This document shows positions 21,667 through 29,338 of a stretch of 30,012 bases of DNA, piece after piece. The translations under genes and the position numbers were made by a program. Under the pieces are notes generated by a model that saw only the letters and a program-made list of their open reading frames with translations, did no database searches and was not told where the DNA came from. This stretch comes from a virus, in the IMG/VR virus record IMGVR_UViG_3300034019_000468, positions 1 through 30,012 of that record; one strand, written 5' to 3'. Positions within the stretch are counted from its first letter, which is position 1. Each line of letters starts with the position of its first letter.

Positions 21667-23157
21667 TCAATTAATTCTAATATTTTTATTTAAGATTGTA
21701 TTTTGTGCGTTATTTAATGCCGTCTCAATTTGAGATACCGTCACCGTATCTTTTGGTTCTTGTATTGGTGGTTCATTTATGTTATGTGTATGTTGGGATA
21801 AAAACTTAACAATCAACCTTATAAGTTCAATTAATTCTTCACCTCTAACCATAGAACTTGTATTTGGAAATATTTCTTCAGTAAATTTTTCTTGTGGTAT
21901 ACCATATAATGTATCTGATAAACTAAATGGATTTTTATCAGGAATTTCACTTCTATGTGATAAAAAATATAAAAAATCACCCCCAATTGAAGCATATGTA
22001 ACCGGGCTTTCAATGTATTCGCTTTTATCGATTACTTGAGTTTCAGTAACTTTTTGTGGTCCTATTGTATTTTTTTCCCATACCACAACAAATCCGGCTT
22101 CATTATTAACTTCGTTTAATTTAACATTGTTATAAATTGAAATAACAAAATTTGAAATTACTGGGTCGTCACTCAAATATTTATTATAAGTTTGAACGTT
22201 TGGTCCAAAAACAAATGGGAATTGTCCGGATAAATTACCGTTATTTGGAAAATCGTTATAACCATTTACAACAACTTTACCTCTATTAAAACCTTTAATG
22301 TATTGTGAAATAAATTGGCCTGCTTGTGAGATTGTTAATCCGGAAAAATTCATTTGAGAACCCGGAACGGGAAAGCAATTTATTGTTGTAGCACTAGCTA
22401 TTTCAAATGTGGAGACTGTAGTTGTTTCACTATTTCCTTTAACACTATTTGTTCTTACATAACCACTAACCGTTGCGCCGGTTGTATCGATATAATCAAT
22501 TGACCACTCAACAAAATTTTTAACCTCAATGTCTTTATATACGCTATATTCTAAAGTTTCAGTTCCTTTTTTTATTTTTTCTAATGTGTAATTAGATAAT
22601 TGTACCCAAGACCTTTGATTATTATATCTTGGTTTTTCAACACCCGGAGTTGTTTTATATTTTCCGGCTCTTAAAATAATGTCCTCACTTTTTATTAATA
22701 AATCTGTTGTGCCTCGACCTAAAAAAGCGTTATCACCCGGTAATGGATATATCCCAACTAAACCTTCTTGTATCTCACCTAACGGCCCAGTTCTAACATT
22801 TTCTGCTTGTTTTATATAGGCACCATCGGCCAACATTGATTTTGAGTTAGAATAAGATTCTTGAGGATTATTCCAAGGCCTTGTTATTGGTCCTTGTATG
22901 TAAAATTTATTTGGGTCTTTTGTTTCGTCACGAGTGGCAAAAATAATATTAACGTATTCACCAACTTTTGGTACTTGACTAAGATAGTACGGAATTAATG
23001 GTAGACAAACCATAGGGTCTTTATTTGTCCATTCTTCATTTTTTGACGGTTCGTTCTGTTGTTCGTTTTCAATTATGATTTGAACTCTAACTCTACCCAA
23101 CATAAGTGGGTCATCTGAATTTAAAACTTTACCGGGAACTATTATTCTACTATCCAT
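21667..23157 (-). CDS. Baseplate hub/spike protein with gp5-type OB-fold
   Basis: A 496-residue protein whose first 115 residues look like the OB-fold of T4 gp5 and related spike proteins: GKVLNSDDPLMLGRVRVQI, then WTNKDPMVCLPLIPYYLSQ and VPKVGEYVNIIFA. In this family the domain forms the base of the membrane-piercing spike. The rest (about 120-496) has no lysozyme motif that I can see, unlike T4 gp5, so it is a hub or spike without the lytic domain. The C-terminal part holds IELIRLIVKFLSQHTHNINE, a helix with a metal-like HTH motif, before a helical end. The ATG shares one base with the stop of the upstream coiled-coil gene (TAATG), so translation is coupled. Confidence 0.82.
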   Translation of the reverse strand: MDSRIIVPGKVLNSDDPLMLGRVRVQIIIENEQQNEPSKNEEWTNKDPMVCLPLIPYYLSQVPKVGEYVNIIFATRDETKDPNKFYIQGPITRPWNNPQESYSNSKSMLADGAYIKQAENVRTGPLGEIQEGLVGIYPLPGDNAFLGRGTTDLLIKSEDIILRAGKYKTTPGVEKPRYNNQRSWVQLSNYTLEKIKKGTETLEYSVYKDIEVKNFVEWSIDYIDTTGATVSGYVRTNSVKGNSETTTVSTFEIASATTINCFPVPGSQMNFSGLTISQAGQFISQYIKGFNRGKVVVNGYNDFPNNGNLSGQFPFVFGPNVQTYNKYLSDDPVISNFVISIYNNVKLNEVNNEAGFVVVWEKNTIGPQKVTETQVIDKSEYIESPVTYASIGGDFLYFLSHRSEIPDKNPFSLSDTLYGIPQEKFTEEIFPNTSSMVRGEELIELIRLIVKFLSQHTHNINEPPIQEPKDTVTVSQIETALNNAQNTILNKNIRIN

Positions 23158-23369
23158 TATCCTTTTCTAGATTTATATTCTTTTAACAAAACATTATAAG
23201 TTGATTCTAACTTATCTAAATGTTCTGACATTTTTAATAAATTTTCTTTTGTGTGATCAAAATCGGCTTTAACAAATTTCATAGCAATCTCAAGATCCTT
23301 ATTTGGTCTTTCTTTTCTTTCCGTTATAATTTCTAAAACTTCTTTAGATGTTATTTTTAATTTATCCAT
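23157..23369 (-). CDS. Small coiled-coil protein in baseplate operon
   Basis: A 70-residue helical protein (MDKLKITSKEVLEIITERKE ... MSEHLDKLESTYNVLLKEYK) with heptad-like spacing over its second half. It starts one base after the large structural gene and overlaps the gp5-like gene by one base. Size and context suggest a small baseplate component or assembly chaperone for one of its neighbours. I do not recognise it. Confidence 0.7.
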   Translation of the reverse strand: MDKLKITSKEVLEIITERKERPNKDLEIAMKFVKADFDHTKENLLKMSEHLDKLESTYNVLLKEYKSRKG

Positions 23370-23370
23370 A

Positions 23371-25371
23371 TTACATTTTTTTTCCGTAACAAAATCCTGG
23401 TATTGTTATACCTATTGGTGTAACAGTAAAACCCTCACAAGCAACTTGTACTTGACCATTTTCTGCTTCTTCTTTATCTGTACTATCAATTAAAGCTTTA
23501 ACTGCCGCCATAAATTTATTTGGTGAACCGTCTGACATTGGACCAGTCTGTATACCAAGTTTTTCAAATTCTTCAATTGTATTTAAATATGCTCTTGTTG
23601 CGGAAAACCCACTTAAAAATTTTGAGGTTAATAACAAAGGTAATGGTATTTGATTTCCTTGACTACTAATCCTTTTTGAGACCAATTTTAACGAATTTAA
23701 TAAACTATCAATAACATTTTTACACTCTCTAAAATCTTGTATAAGGTTTGCAATTGATGTTATTAATTGTGATAACGATAATATAACAGCGTATCTTTTT
23801 TTATTTTTTTCTGATTGTATGTCCCCTAATATATCTTGTATTAATTTTTTAATGTCTTTAACAACTAAATCAAAAATTATTTTTACAAATAAAGCTTGGA
23901 TTTTTGTTGCAAGTTGTGTAAAAAATTCTACAAAAGCTCTAATAAATTTAGGAAAAGTGTCTATTGCGTTTAATATTGGTTTACCAACGGCTAAAAGAAC
24001 AATCGCTAAAGGTAACAAAACTTTAGGTGAAAGTATTGAAAATACAACAGCTTTTGGGAATTCCTTAATAAAGTCGGCATCTAAATTAATTTGTAATGGT
24101 AACCAATCTGGGTTTTCCGTTATTGAATTTGTAACATCAATGGCATTTTCAATTGCGTTGTTATTGTTAGTACCAGGTACAAAAATTAAATTATTTATTG
24201 CTCCTATTATTGCGTCTGGATTTATAGGCAATCTAACATTGTCACATTCTGTAAATTCGGCAACACCCTGAATTACATTTGACACTTGTTGATCAATAAA
24301 ATTTAAATCAACTTCAGTTAATTCAAAAAACGAGTTGTCAATATTATTTAGTTCAGAAACTTTTGCTGTTCCAGAAACATCAATTTCTTTTGTGTTATCA
24401 ATACATAATCCCATAATTCTCTGGAAGAATAATATTGTTTTATAATATTCACCAAGATCTCCTTTACCATCACCTTTTTTAAATGAAATTGCCCCGGTTA
24501 GTTGGTTCATTATGTTTGCGAAAATATTTTTAAAATCAATAATTTCTATTGTTGTAAAATAATCTTTTAAAAATTCTTTAATCTTATTTCCCGTTACTCT
24601 ATTAGCGAGAGTAACTTTGTAGTAATTACCAGGAATGTTAAAGTTATCTAGCTCTGTATATTCTATATCAAACAAATTTTGAGTTGAGGTTCCTTGATAT
24701 TGTGATGAATATTGAATTGAAAATGCTTGGTTAATATTTTGTATTCTATTATACAATTCCTTATTCATTGGAAAAGGTTTTGTTGGATATGTTAAACTTA
24801 AATCTTCATATATTGCAAGACCAACATCTGAAGTTGGGTCAACTTTTAATTGACCTAAATAATCAATAGATGGTATTTTAATATATAATGTTTGACCTGG
24901 TGTGTATGTTTGGTCTTGAGAACATCCGGCAGCATTTAAAATCTCTTCTTGTAATAGTTTTAAAATTTGCGGTTTTAATTCTTCAACACCGGTTACAAAT
25001 TTACCTATTATATATTTTTGTACCTTTCCACCAAATTTTTGTTTTTTTGATTTAACTTTTTTATTTTCACTTAGTGGTTTTGGTTTGTCAACAACGGGTT
25101 CATCGTTATCATCAGAAATTAATTTTATATTAAAAAGTCTTTCTAAAAGAGACTCTTGTGGTTTTTTTTCTTTATTAGGATTTTGTGTATTACCAGAAAA
25201 AGCCTGATTTAATTTATTAAATCTTTTTGTTATTGCAGACTTCTTTTTTTCAAAAGTACTACCAGCTTTCTTTTTTAATCTTTTGTAATCTCTAACAACT
25301 TGTTTATACGTTTTGTTTTTAGAAAGATCATCACCAATAGATTTAAAACTATCATCAATTTCAAATGCCAT
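23371..25371 (-). CDS. Large predicted tail/baseplate structural protein
   Basis: A 666-residue protein. The first 130 residues are highly charged and probably disordered or helical (KNKTYKQVVRDYKRLKKKAG). Residues 150-420 are mixed. A hydrophobic segment at about 437-470 (FPKAVVFSILSPKVLLPLAI, VLLAVGKPILNAI) is followed by long amphipathic helices (about 475-560). The C-terminus ends in TVTPIGITIPGFCYGKKM. The hydrophobic segment could be buried in a tail protein or could insert in a membrane on infection. I recall this type of protein in related phages as an unnamed virion protein. It lies between small helical genes in the same operon as the gp5-like protein, so a baseplate or tail role is inferred. 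It is too short to be an obvious tape measure for a large myovirus. Confidence 0.7.
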   Translation of the reverse strand: MAFEIDDSFKSIGDDLSKNKTYKQVVRDYKRLKKKAGSTFEKKKSAITKRFNKLNQAFSGNTQNPNKEKKPQESLLERLFNIKLISDDNDEPVVDKPKPLSENKKVKSKKQKFGGKVQKYIIGKFVTGVEELKPQILKLLQEEILNAAGCSQDQTYTPGQTLYIKIPSIDYLGQLKVDPTSDVGLAIYEDLSLTYPTKPFPMNKELYNRIQNINQAFSIQYSSQYQGTSTQNLFDIEYTELDNFNIPGNYYKVTLANRVTGNKIKEFLKDYFTTIEIIDFKNIFANIMNQLTGAISFKKGDGKGDLGEYYKTILFFQRIMGLCIDNTKEIDVSGTAKVSELNNIDNSFFELTEVDLNFIDQQVSNVIQGVAEFTECDNVRLPINPDAIIGAINNLIFVPGTNNNNAIENAIDVTNSITENPDWLPLQINLDADFIKEFPKAVVFSILSPKVLLPLAIVLLAVGKPILNAIDTFPKFIRAFVEFFTQLATKIQALFVKIIFDLVVKDIKKLIQDILGDIQSEKNKKRYAVILSLSQLITSIANLIQDFRECKNVIDSLLNSLKLVSKRISSQGNQIPLPLLLTSKFLSGFSATRAYLNTIEEFEKLGIQTGPMSDGSPNKFMAAVKALIDSTDKEEAENGQVQVACEGFTVTPIGITIPGFCYGKKM

Positions 25372-25372
25372 A

Positions 25373-25741
25373 TTATTTTTTCATTTTGTAAGAATTATCA
25401 GACGTATCCTTATCTATTAAAGATTTCATAATATCATCATCTAAATCTAAATCAGAAAGTGTAAATTCGTCTTGTTTGTCTTGAGACTTTTGCCAAATTT
25501 GTGCTTGTAGTTTTGAAAGAGATAATTTTTTTTCAACACAATCGTTAATTATTTTTTGTTGTTTTTCAATAACGGGACCAATAAGTGTCATATCTTCTGG
25601 TTCTTTCATCATTGTTAACATTTTATTTTGAATTCTAATTGCGGTATTTCTTTGTTCAACAAGTTCATTATAGATTTCTTGCATCAACGATAGCATTGAT
25701 TCTTTTGTTAAATTAATCTGTTTTTTTTGAGGTCTTGGCAT
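25373..25741 (-). CDS. Small helical protein of the baseplate operon
   Basis: A 122-residue, mostly helical protein: a long coiled-coil-like region (MLSLMQEIYNELVEQRNTAI ... IEKQQKIINDCVEKKLSLSK) followed by an acidic tail (TLSDLDLDDDIMKSLIDKD). It starts the structural operon downstream of the sigma factor gene and is separated from the large structural gene by a single base. I do not recognise the family; it may be a tail assembly chaperone or baseplate component. Confidence 0.7.
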   Translation of the reverse strand: MPRPQKKQINLTKESMLSLMQEIYNELVEQRNTAIRIQNKMLTMMKEPEDMTLIGPVIEKQQKIINDCVEKKLSLSKLQAQIWQKSQDKQDEFTLSDLDLDDDIMKSLIDKDTSDNSYKMKK

Positions 25742-25745
25742 ACAA

Positions 25746-25752
25746 ATAAATA
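25746..25752 (-). promoter_or_regulatory. Candidate late promoter (TATTTAT) at head of baseplate operon
   Basis: On the - strand TATTTAT lies in the 11-base gap between the sigma factor stop and the ATG at 25741 of the first structural gene. It is four bases from the start codon, so it would give a leaderless or nearly leaderless RNA, or it may be a chance match. Its location at the boundary between the sigma gene and the structural operon makes a promoter attractive. Confidence 0.3.
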
Positions 25753-26502
25753 TTAATCTTTTAAAATATCTTGTAATAAATCGGTATATATTTTTTTATA
25801 CCTTTTCATTGAGTTTCTAATTTCTTTTGTAGATAAATTAGTCATTTCACGTAATTCAAATAGTATAACATTTTTATTAAATTTATTATTATTTGAGTCT
25901 GGTATCATAGATTTGTAATTATCAAATAGTTCAGAAATTGCTTGTCCTAATTTTTTTTCTTGATCGGAAATTTTTGTATCGTCCATAATTTCTAATAAAC
26001 GATCTTTAAATTTTAAAATAATTTCTTCTGTCGTTATATCTTCATTATCAATATAATAAACCATTTCTGGATTATTTTGTAAATCCGTAGAGATATCTTC
26101 ATATGAAATTTTCCTATTCATATCTTTTTGGTCTTTCATAATTTGACCCATAAGATAATTCTTACAAATCGTCCCAAAATATGAATAAGCCTTTTTTTCT
26201 TTTGATGGTTTAAATTTATCAATTTTAGTCATCAAAAATGAATGAGTATCTAAATGGATTTCTTCATAATCCATATCTCTTCTATATAATTTATAACGTC
26301 TTATTATTGACGAAATCATTTTATCTAAAGGGTATTTTAAATAGTTGTTGTAAATTCTATTTTTTTCTTCAAAAGTGTCTGCCGTTAAATAATCTCTCAC
26401 AGCATTTTCTTCTTTTTCTGCAAAATAATTTTTTACAGTTGATTTTCTCCCTTTCTTTTTCTTATCATTACATCCTTCACAAATTTTTTCATCCTCTAAC
26501 AT
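25753..26502 (-). CDS. Late transcription sigma factor (T4 gp55-like, sigma-70 family)
   Basis: A 249-residue divergent sigma factor that should redirect host RNA polymerase to phage late promoters. The N-terminus has a lone CxxC (ICEGC, residues 7-11) and a basic stretch. Region 2 is visible at about 65-135: LDKMISSIIRRYKLYRRDMD, then FKPSKEKKAYSYFGTICKNY and LMGQIMKDQKDMNRK, comparable with T4 gp55 (NFDETKYKNPHAYITQ). Unlike T4 gp55 (185 residues), the C-terminus carries a possible helix-turn-helix (LREMTNLSTKEIRNSMKRYK, about 216-235). The ATG shares a base with the stop of the glycosyltransferase gene upstream. Candidate target sites are the TATTTAT elements listed here; that link is inferred. 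Confidence 0.8.
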   Translation of the reverse strand: MLEDEKICEGCNDKKKKGRKSTVKNYFAEKEENAVRDYLTADTFEEKNRIYNNYLKYPLDKMISSIIRRYKLYRRDMDYEEIHLDTHSFLMTKIDKFKPSKEKKAYSYFGTICKNYLMGQIMKDQKDMNRKISYEDISTDLQNNPEMVYYIDNEDITTEEIILKFKDRLLEIMDDTKISDQEKKLGQAISELFDNYKSMIPDSNNNKFNKNVILFELREMTNLSTKEIRNSMKRYKKIYTDLLQDILKD

Positions 26503-27308
26503 TAAACTTCTTGTGGTTCGTACTTTATTTCTCTATCTTTAATATAGAAATATTCTTTTTTAGCCAAATCAATCCAGAATCTAACCTCATCTTCGCTTAA
26601 CTTATTATCACCATTTTTATAGTTCCAGAAAATAGAACCTTCTCTTAAATTCATATGTTTATATCCAATTCTTGGTATTGTCATAAATTTAACAGAATTG
26701 TTTGTCATTCTTAAAAGAAATTCATAACCGAAAGTTAATTTGAAAGACTCTTTTATCATTCCATTTTTTACAAAAGATTCCCGTTTAATTAACAATCCGG
26801 ATATTTGGAAATTTTGGTAAGTTAATAACGTTTCATTTGTTAGTACACCGATTTCAGACGAGAAATTAGCAGCAAAAGTTGCCTCATTTGTAAAACCAAC
26901 AAAAACGCTTTTATCGTCAACATCAACAACAATTGGTAAAAATGCGTCATAATCTTTATATATTTCCATATAATTTTTAGCGTTTTTAAACCATATGTTT
27001 GAATATTCGTCATCGAACTCTAAAAAACTAACCCAATCTGATGTTGCTTTCTCAACACCGAAGTTTATTTGTCCAGCAAAACTCGGAGTTTTATCATATT
27101 CAAATACTAATACATTTAAATCTTCAAAATCAAATGTATTAATGTAAGAACTAAAAGAATCTTCACCTGTGTGTACAATTATTAATTCTTTTACATATTC
27201 TTTTTGATTTTTTACTGATGTTATTGCTTTCTCAAAAAAGTCATCAAAACCAACAGCATTTCTTGTTTTAATTGGTAATATTACCGATATTGTGTTATTC
27301 ATTTCCAT
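26502..27308 (-). CDS. Glycosyltransferase, GT-A fold (GT2-like)
   Basis: A 268-residue protein with a GT-A nucleotide-sugar binding start (ISVILPIKTR at 7-16, AITSVKNQ, ELIIVHTGED), followed by the acidic metal-binding segment at 97-101 (EFDDE, the DxD-like position) and a C-terminal part (GLLIKRESFVKNG, FGYEFLLRMTNN) typical of family 2 enzymes. It transfers a sugar from a nucleotide donor; the acceptor cannot be read from the sequence. In phages such enzymes modify DNA bases, virion proteins or host surface glycans. It forms a tight run with a second, GT-B glycosyltransferase (gap of one base) and overlaps the sigma factor start by one base, so it is expressed with the late regulator. Confidence 0.82.
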   Translation of the reverse strand: MEMNNTISVILPIKTRNAVGFDDFFEKAITSVKNQKEYVKELIIVHTGEDSFSSYINTFDFEDLNVLVFEYDKTPSFAGQINFGVEKATSDWVSFLEFDDEYSNIWFKNAKNYMEIYKDYDAFLPIVVDVDDKSVFVGFTNEATFAANFSSEIGVLTNETLLTYQNFQISGLLIKRESFVKNGMIKESFKLTFGYEFLLRMTNNSVKFMTIPRIGYKHMNLREGSIFWNYKNGDNKLSEDEVRFWIDLAKKEYFYIKDREIKYEPQEV

Positions 27309-27309
27309 A

Positions 27310-28371
27310 TTATTCTATTGTTTCAAATTTATTTAGTTGTTCTTCAAATGTTTTCATTCTAATTTCAATTATATTAGAAAATGTTTCTAAAACAGATTTT
27401 TCAAATTTTTCAAAATCACTATAAGTGTTTGCCGTTGATTCCATTTCAGAGTATAGTTCTGGGTTAATATTGTCTTCTAACCAATTTTGTACAAAATCTG
27501 CAATTACATCAACAATTGAGTTTTTATTTACTAACCACAAACCATTATCTTCATTTAACCATTCTGGTTTTAAATTTGGTACCATACCTATTACTGGAAT
27601 ACCCATTTTCATAGATTCTAATGGGAATGTCCCAAAACCACTTGTTATGTCAACCCAAACAGATAGAAAGTTATCTTTCATTGCATTTGCAAATTCATTT
27701 TCACTTAAACCTCTTAAATCTCTAAATGTAATCCATCTATATTGTGGAAATCTTGCATAAAATTGTTTTATTATGTTTACAGTATCTCTCTGGTCTCTTG
27801 TGTGAATACCAACAATTGTTTTTGCCGGGTATTCCGACTTTTTAAAACAATCTGAAATTACTGGTTTGATAACCTCAAAAGAAATTTTTCTCATTAACTT
27901 ATCAATATGTTCTTTTTGTGCTTCAGACGTTGTGATACATTTATGAAAACCTAACTGACTCCAAGTTTGACCAGGTTCTAAAGTTTCAAAAATATGGTCA
28001 TATGCTTGTGTCAAAACAATTTTACCACATGGAAGACTTTTTACCTGATCCATAATGTATCCAAATATTTCTGGAATAATTAAAAGATCGTCTGGTGAGA
28101 TTTCTAAATTACCACCATCAATTGATTTATGTGGTAGTTCGTCCATATATTCTTGACCTAACCATTCACCAACACCAAAGTATTCTTTATTTTCGTGTAG
28201 TATAGTTGGATTATACCCATCTTTCTTTAAGACCATCGCCATTTGATAGACATATCTCAAAGAAGCTTTTGCGTTTCCTTTTGTATCCTGAACCACAAAA
28301 TACAAACGAGATTTTTTATCCTTCATATTTTGAATGGATTTTTCTAATTTTTTTACCTGTTCCGTATTCAT
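27310..28371 (-). CDS. Glycosyltransferase, GT-B fold (GT4-like)
   Basis: A 353-residue protein of the GT-B type. The N-terminal domain begins SRLYFVVQDTKGNAKASLRY, with a domain boundary near 185-195 (KTIVGIHTRDQR). The C-terminal donor-binding domain has VDITSGFGTFPLESMKMGIP at about 237-257, a Glu-containing segment of the kind that contacts the nucleotide sugar in GT4 enzymes, followed by VIGMVPN and NEDNGLWLV. The C-terminal helix is long and charged. The acceptor is unknown. Pairing with a GT-A enzyme one base away suggests two steps in building one glycan. It ends the group that includes PhoH, the HAD-like protein and a small acidic protein. Confidence 0.8.
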   Translation of the reverse strand: MNTEQVKKLEKSIQNMKDKKSRLYFVVQDTKGNAKASLRYVYQMAMVLKKDGYNPTILHENKEYFGVGEWLGQEYMDELPHKSIDGGNLEISPDDLLIIPEIFGYIMDQVKSLPCGKIVLTQAYDHIFETLEPGQTWSQLGFHKCITTSEAQKEHIDKLMRKISFEVIKPVISDCFKKSEYPAKTIVGIHTRDQRDTVNIIKQFYARFPQYRWITFRDLRGLSENEFANAMKDNFLSVWVDITSGFGTFPLESMKMGIPVIGMVPNLKPEWLNEDNGLWLVNKNSIVDVIADFVQNWLEDNINPELYSEMESTANTYSDFEKFEKSVLETFSNIIEIRMKTFEEQLNKFETIE

Positions 28372-28377
28372 ATTTTA

Positions 28378-28683
28378 TTATATTTTGTTTATTATGTTTT
28401 TCATTATTAATGAATTAAATGAGATTTTAAATGGTATTGACACCTCATTACTTTTCATTCCTAAATCTTCATCAACTTCATTTGATTCTGTTAAAATTGT
28501 TTCTAACATAGTTTTAACAAGTTCATATTTTACTAAATGTATTTTAGTTTCAGATTCAAGTTCAATCACTGAATCTTCATCATTTTTTTTAGATAATACT
28601 TTATCCTCTTCCTCATCGATTTGTACGTAATTATCAATTGCGTCTAAATCGATGTAATAATTTTCGTTAAAAATTTTAAACAT
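28378..28683 (-). CDS. Small acidic hypothetical protein
   Basis: A 101-residue acidic protein (FKIFNENYYIDLDAIDNYVQ ... HLVKYELVKTMLETILTESN ... IPFKISFNSLIMKNIINKI). The N-terminal strand-helix pattern and the VKYELVKTMLETIL helix look ordered. I do not recognise the family. It overlaps the end of the HAD-like gene by eight bases and precedes the GT-B gene by six, so it is part of the same operon and translationally coupled. Confidence 0.65.
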   Translation of the reverse strand: MFKIFNENYYIDLDAIDNYVQIDEEEDKVLSKKNDEDSVIELESETKIHLVKYELVKTMLETILTESNEVDEDLGMKSNEVSIPFKISFNSLIMKNIINKI

Positions 28684-29338
28684 ATTCTTTTGTTATTTTT
28701 TTTAATAATAAGTTAAAATCGGATAAAGTAGATATTTCCAATTCTGACTTAATGTCTTTATTGTAATCTTGTGTAAATTTTATTACCGTTTTACCATCTG
28801 GTTTATTTAAGATTAAGTCTGGGTTTGATGTTATTAAAATATCAACCTCATCCCACATATTTTTTTTTGTTATTTCACTATAAAAAAATACCTTCTCAAG
28901 CAAACAACCAAATTTTGCTAAGAAAAATAATGAAGCCGGTTTTGATTTACCAATTTCATCAGAAACAATTATAAGTTCAAACTCGTCTCTTAAATCATAA
29001 TACAATTCATTCAGAATATTAAACGTGTTCATTTCTGTTGATGGTGCGTGTCCGAATAATTCCATAGTATATTCTTCATAGATAAAAGAATATAACTCTT
29101 CTTTATTTTGAAATAAGAAATGGTCCATCAAATTTAATGATGTTACGTCACTCAATATTTCATACTTGAACGGTTCTTGAATTTCATTTTCTTCTGTGTT
29201 ACCAGATAAGTCTATTTTAAATGTTTGTCCAACAAATTCATCTTGATAATTATCAATTAAATGTTTTTGATAAGTCTGTTTGAATTTTTCTATTGTATCT
29301 CTTAAAACACCATTAATCTCAACCCCTATTCTCTTCAT
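28676..29338 (-). CDS. HAD-like protein with degenerate active site
   Basis: A 220-residue protein with the outline of the haloacid dehalogenase fold. Motif I reads IGVEINGVLRD (residues 4-14), where catalytic members have hhhDhDGVhRD: the two catalytic Asp positions are Glu7 and Asn9. Motif II is present as LIIVSDE (about 119-125). The KP-containing helix GKSKPASLFFLAK could supply the motif III Lys. Motif IV is weak (WDEVDILITSNPD, about 160-172). The enzyme is therefore probably not an active phosphatase, or works by an altered mechanism. It overlaps PhoH by 20 bases and lies in an operon with two glycosyltransferases and the sigma factor. A binding or regulatory role, or a role in nucleotide-sugar metabolism, is possible but not shown. 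Confidence 0.68.
   Translation of the reverse strand: MKRIGVEINGVLRDTIEKFKQTYQKHLIDNYQDEFVGQTFKIDLSGNTEENEIQEPFKYEILSDVTSLNLMDHFLFQNKEELYSFIYEEYTMELFGHAPSTEMNTFNILNELYYDLRDEFELIIVSDEIGKSKPASLFFLAKFGCLLEKVFFYSEITKKNMWDEVDILITSNPDLILNKPDGKTVIKFTQDYNKDIKSELEISTLSDFNLLLKKITKEYV

Noticed and set aside
21667-23157. Lysozyme domain as in T4 gp5
   Set aside because: Only the OB-fold part is recognisable; no lysozyme catalytic motif was seen in the remainder.
23819-24271. Open frame of 150 codons on the + strand inside the large baseplate gene
   Set aside because: It lies wholly within a well-supported - strand gene, has biased shadow composition and no promoter or operon context.
27425-28630. Several + strand frames of 70-111 codons opposite the glycosyltransferase genes
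   Set aside because: All are covered by continuous - strand genes with recognisable domains and have no independent support.
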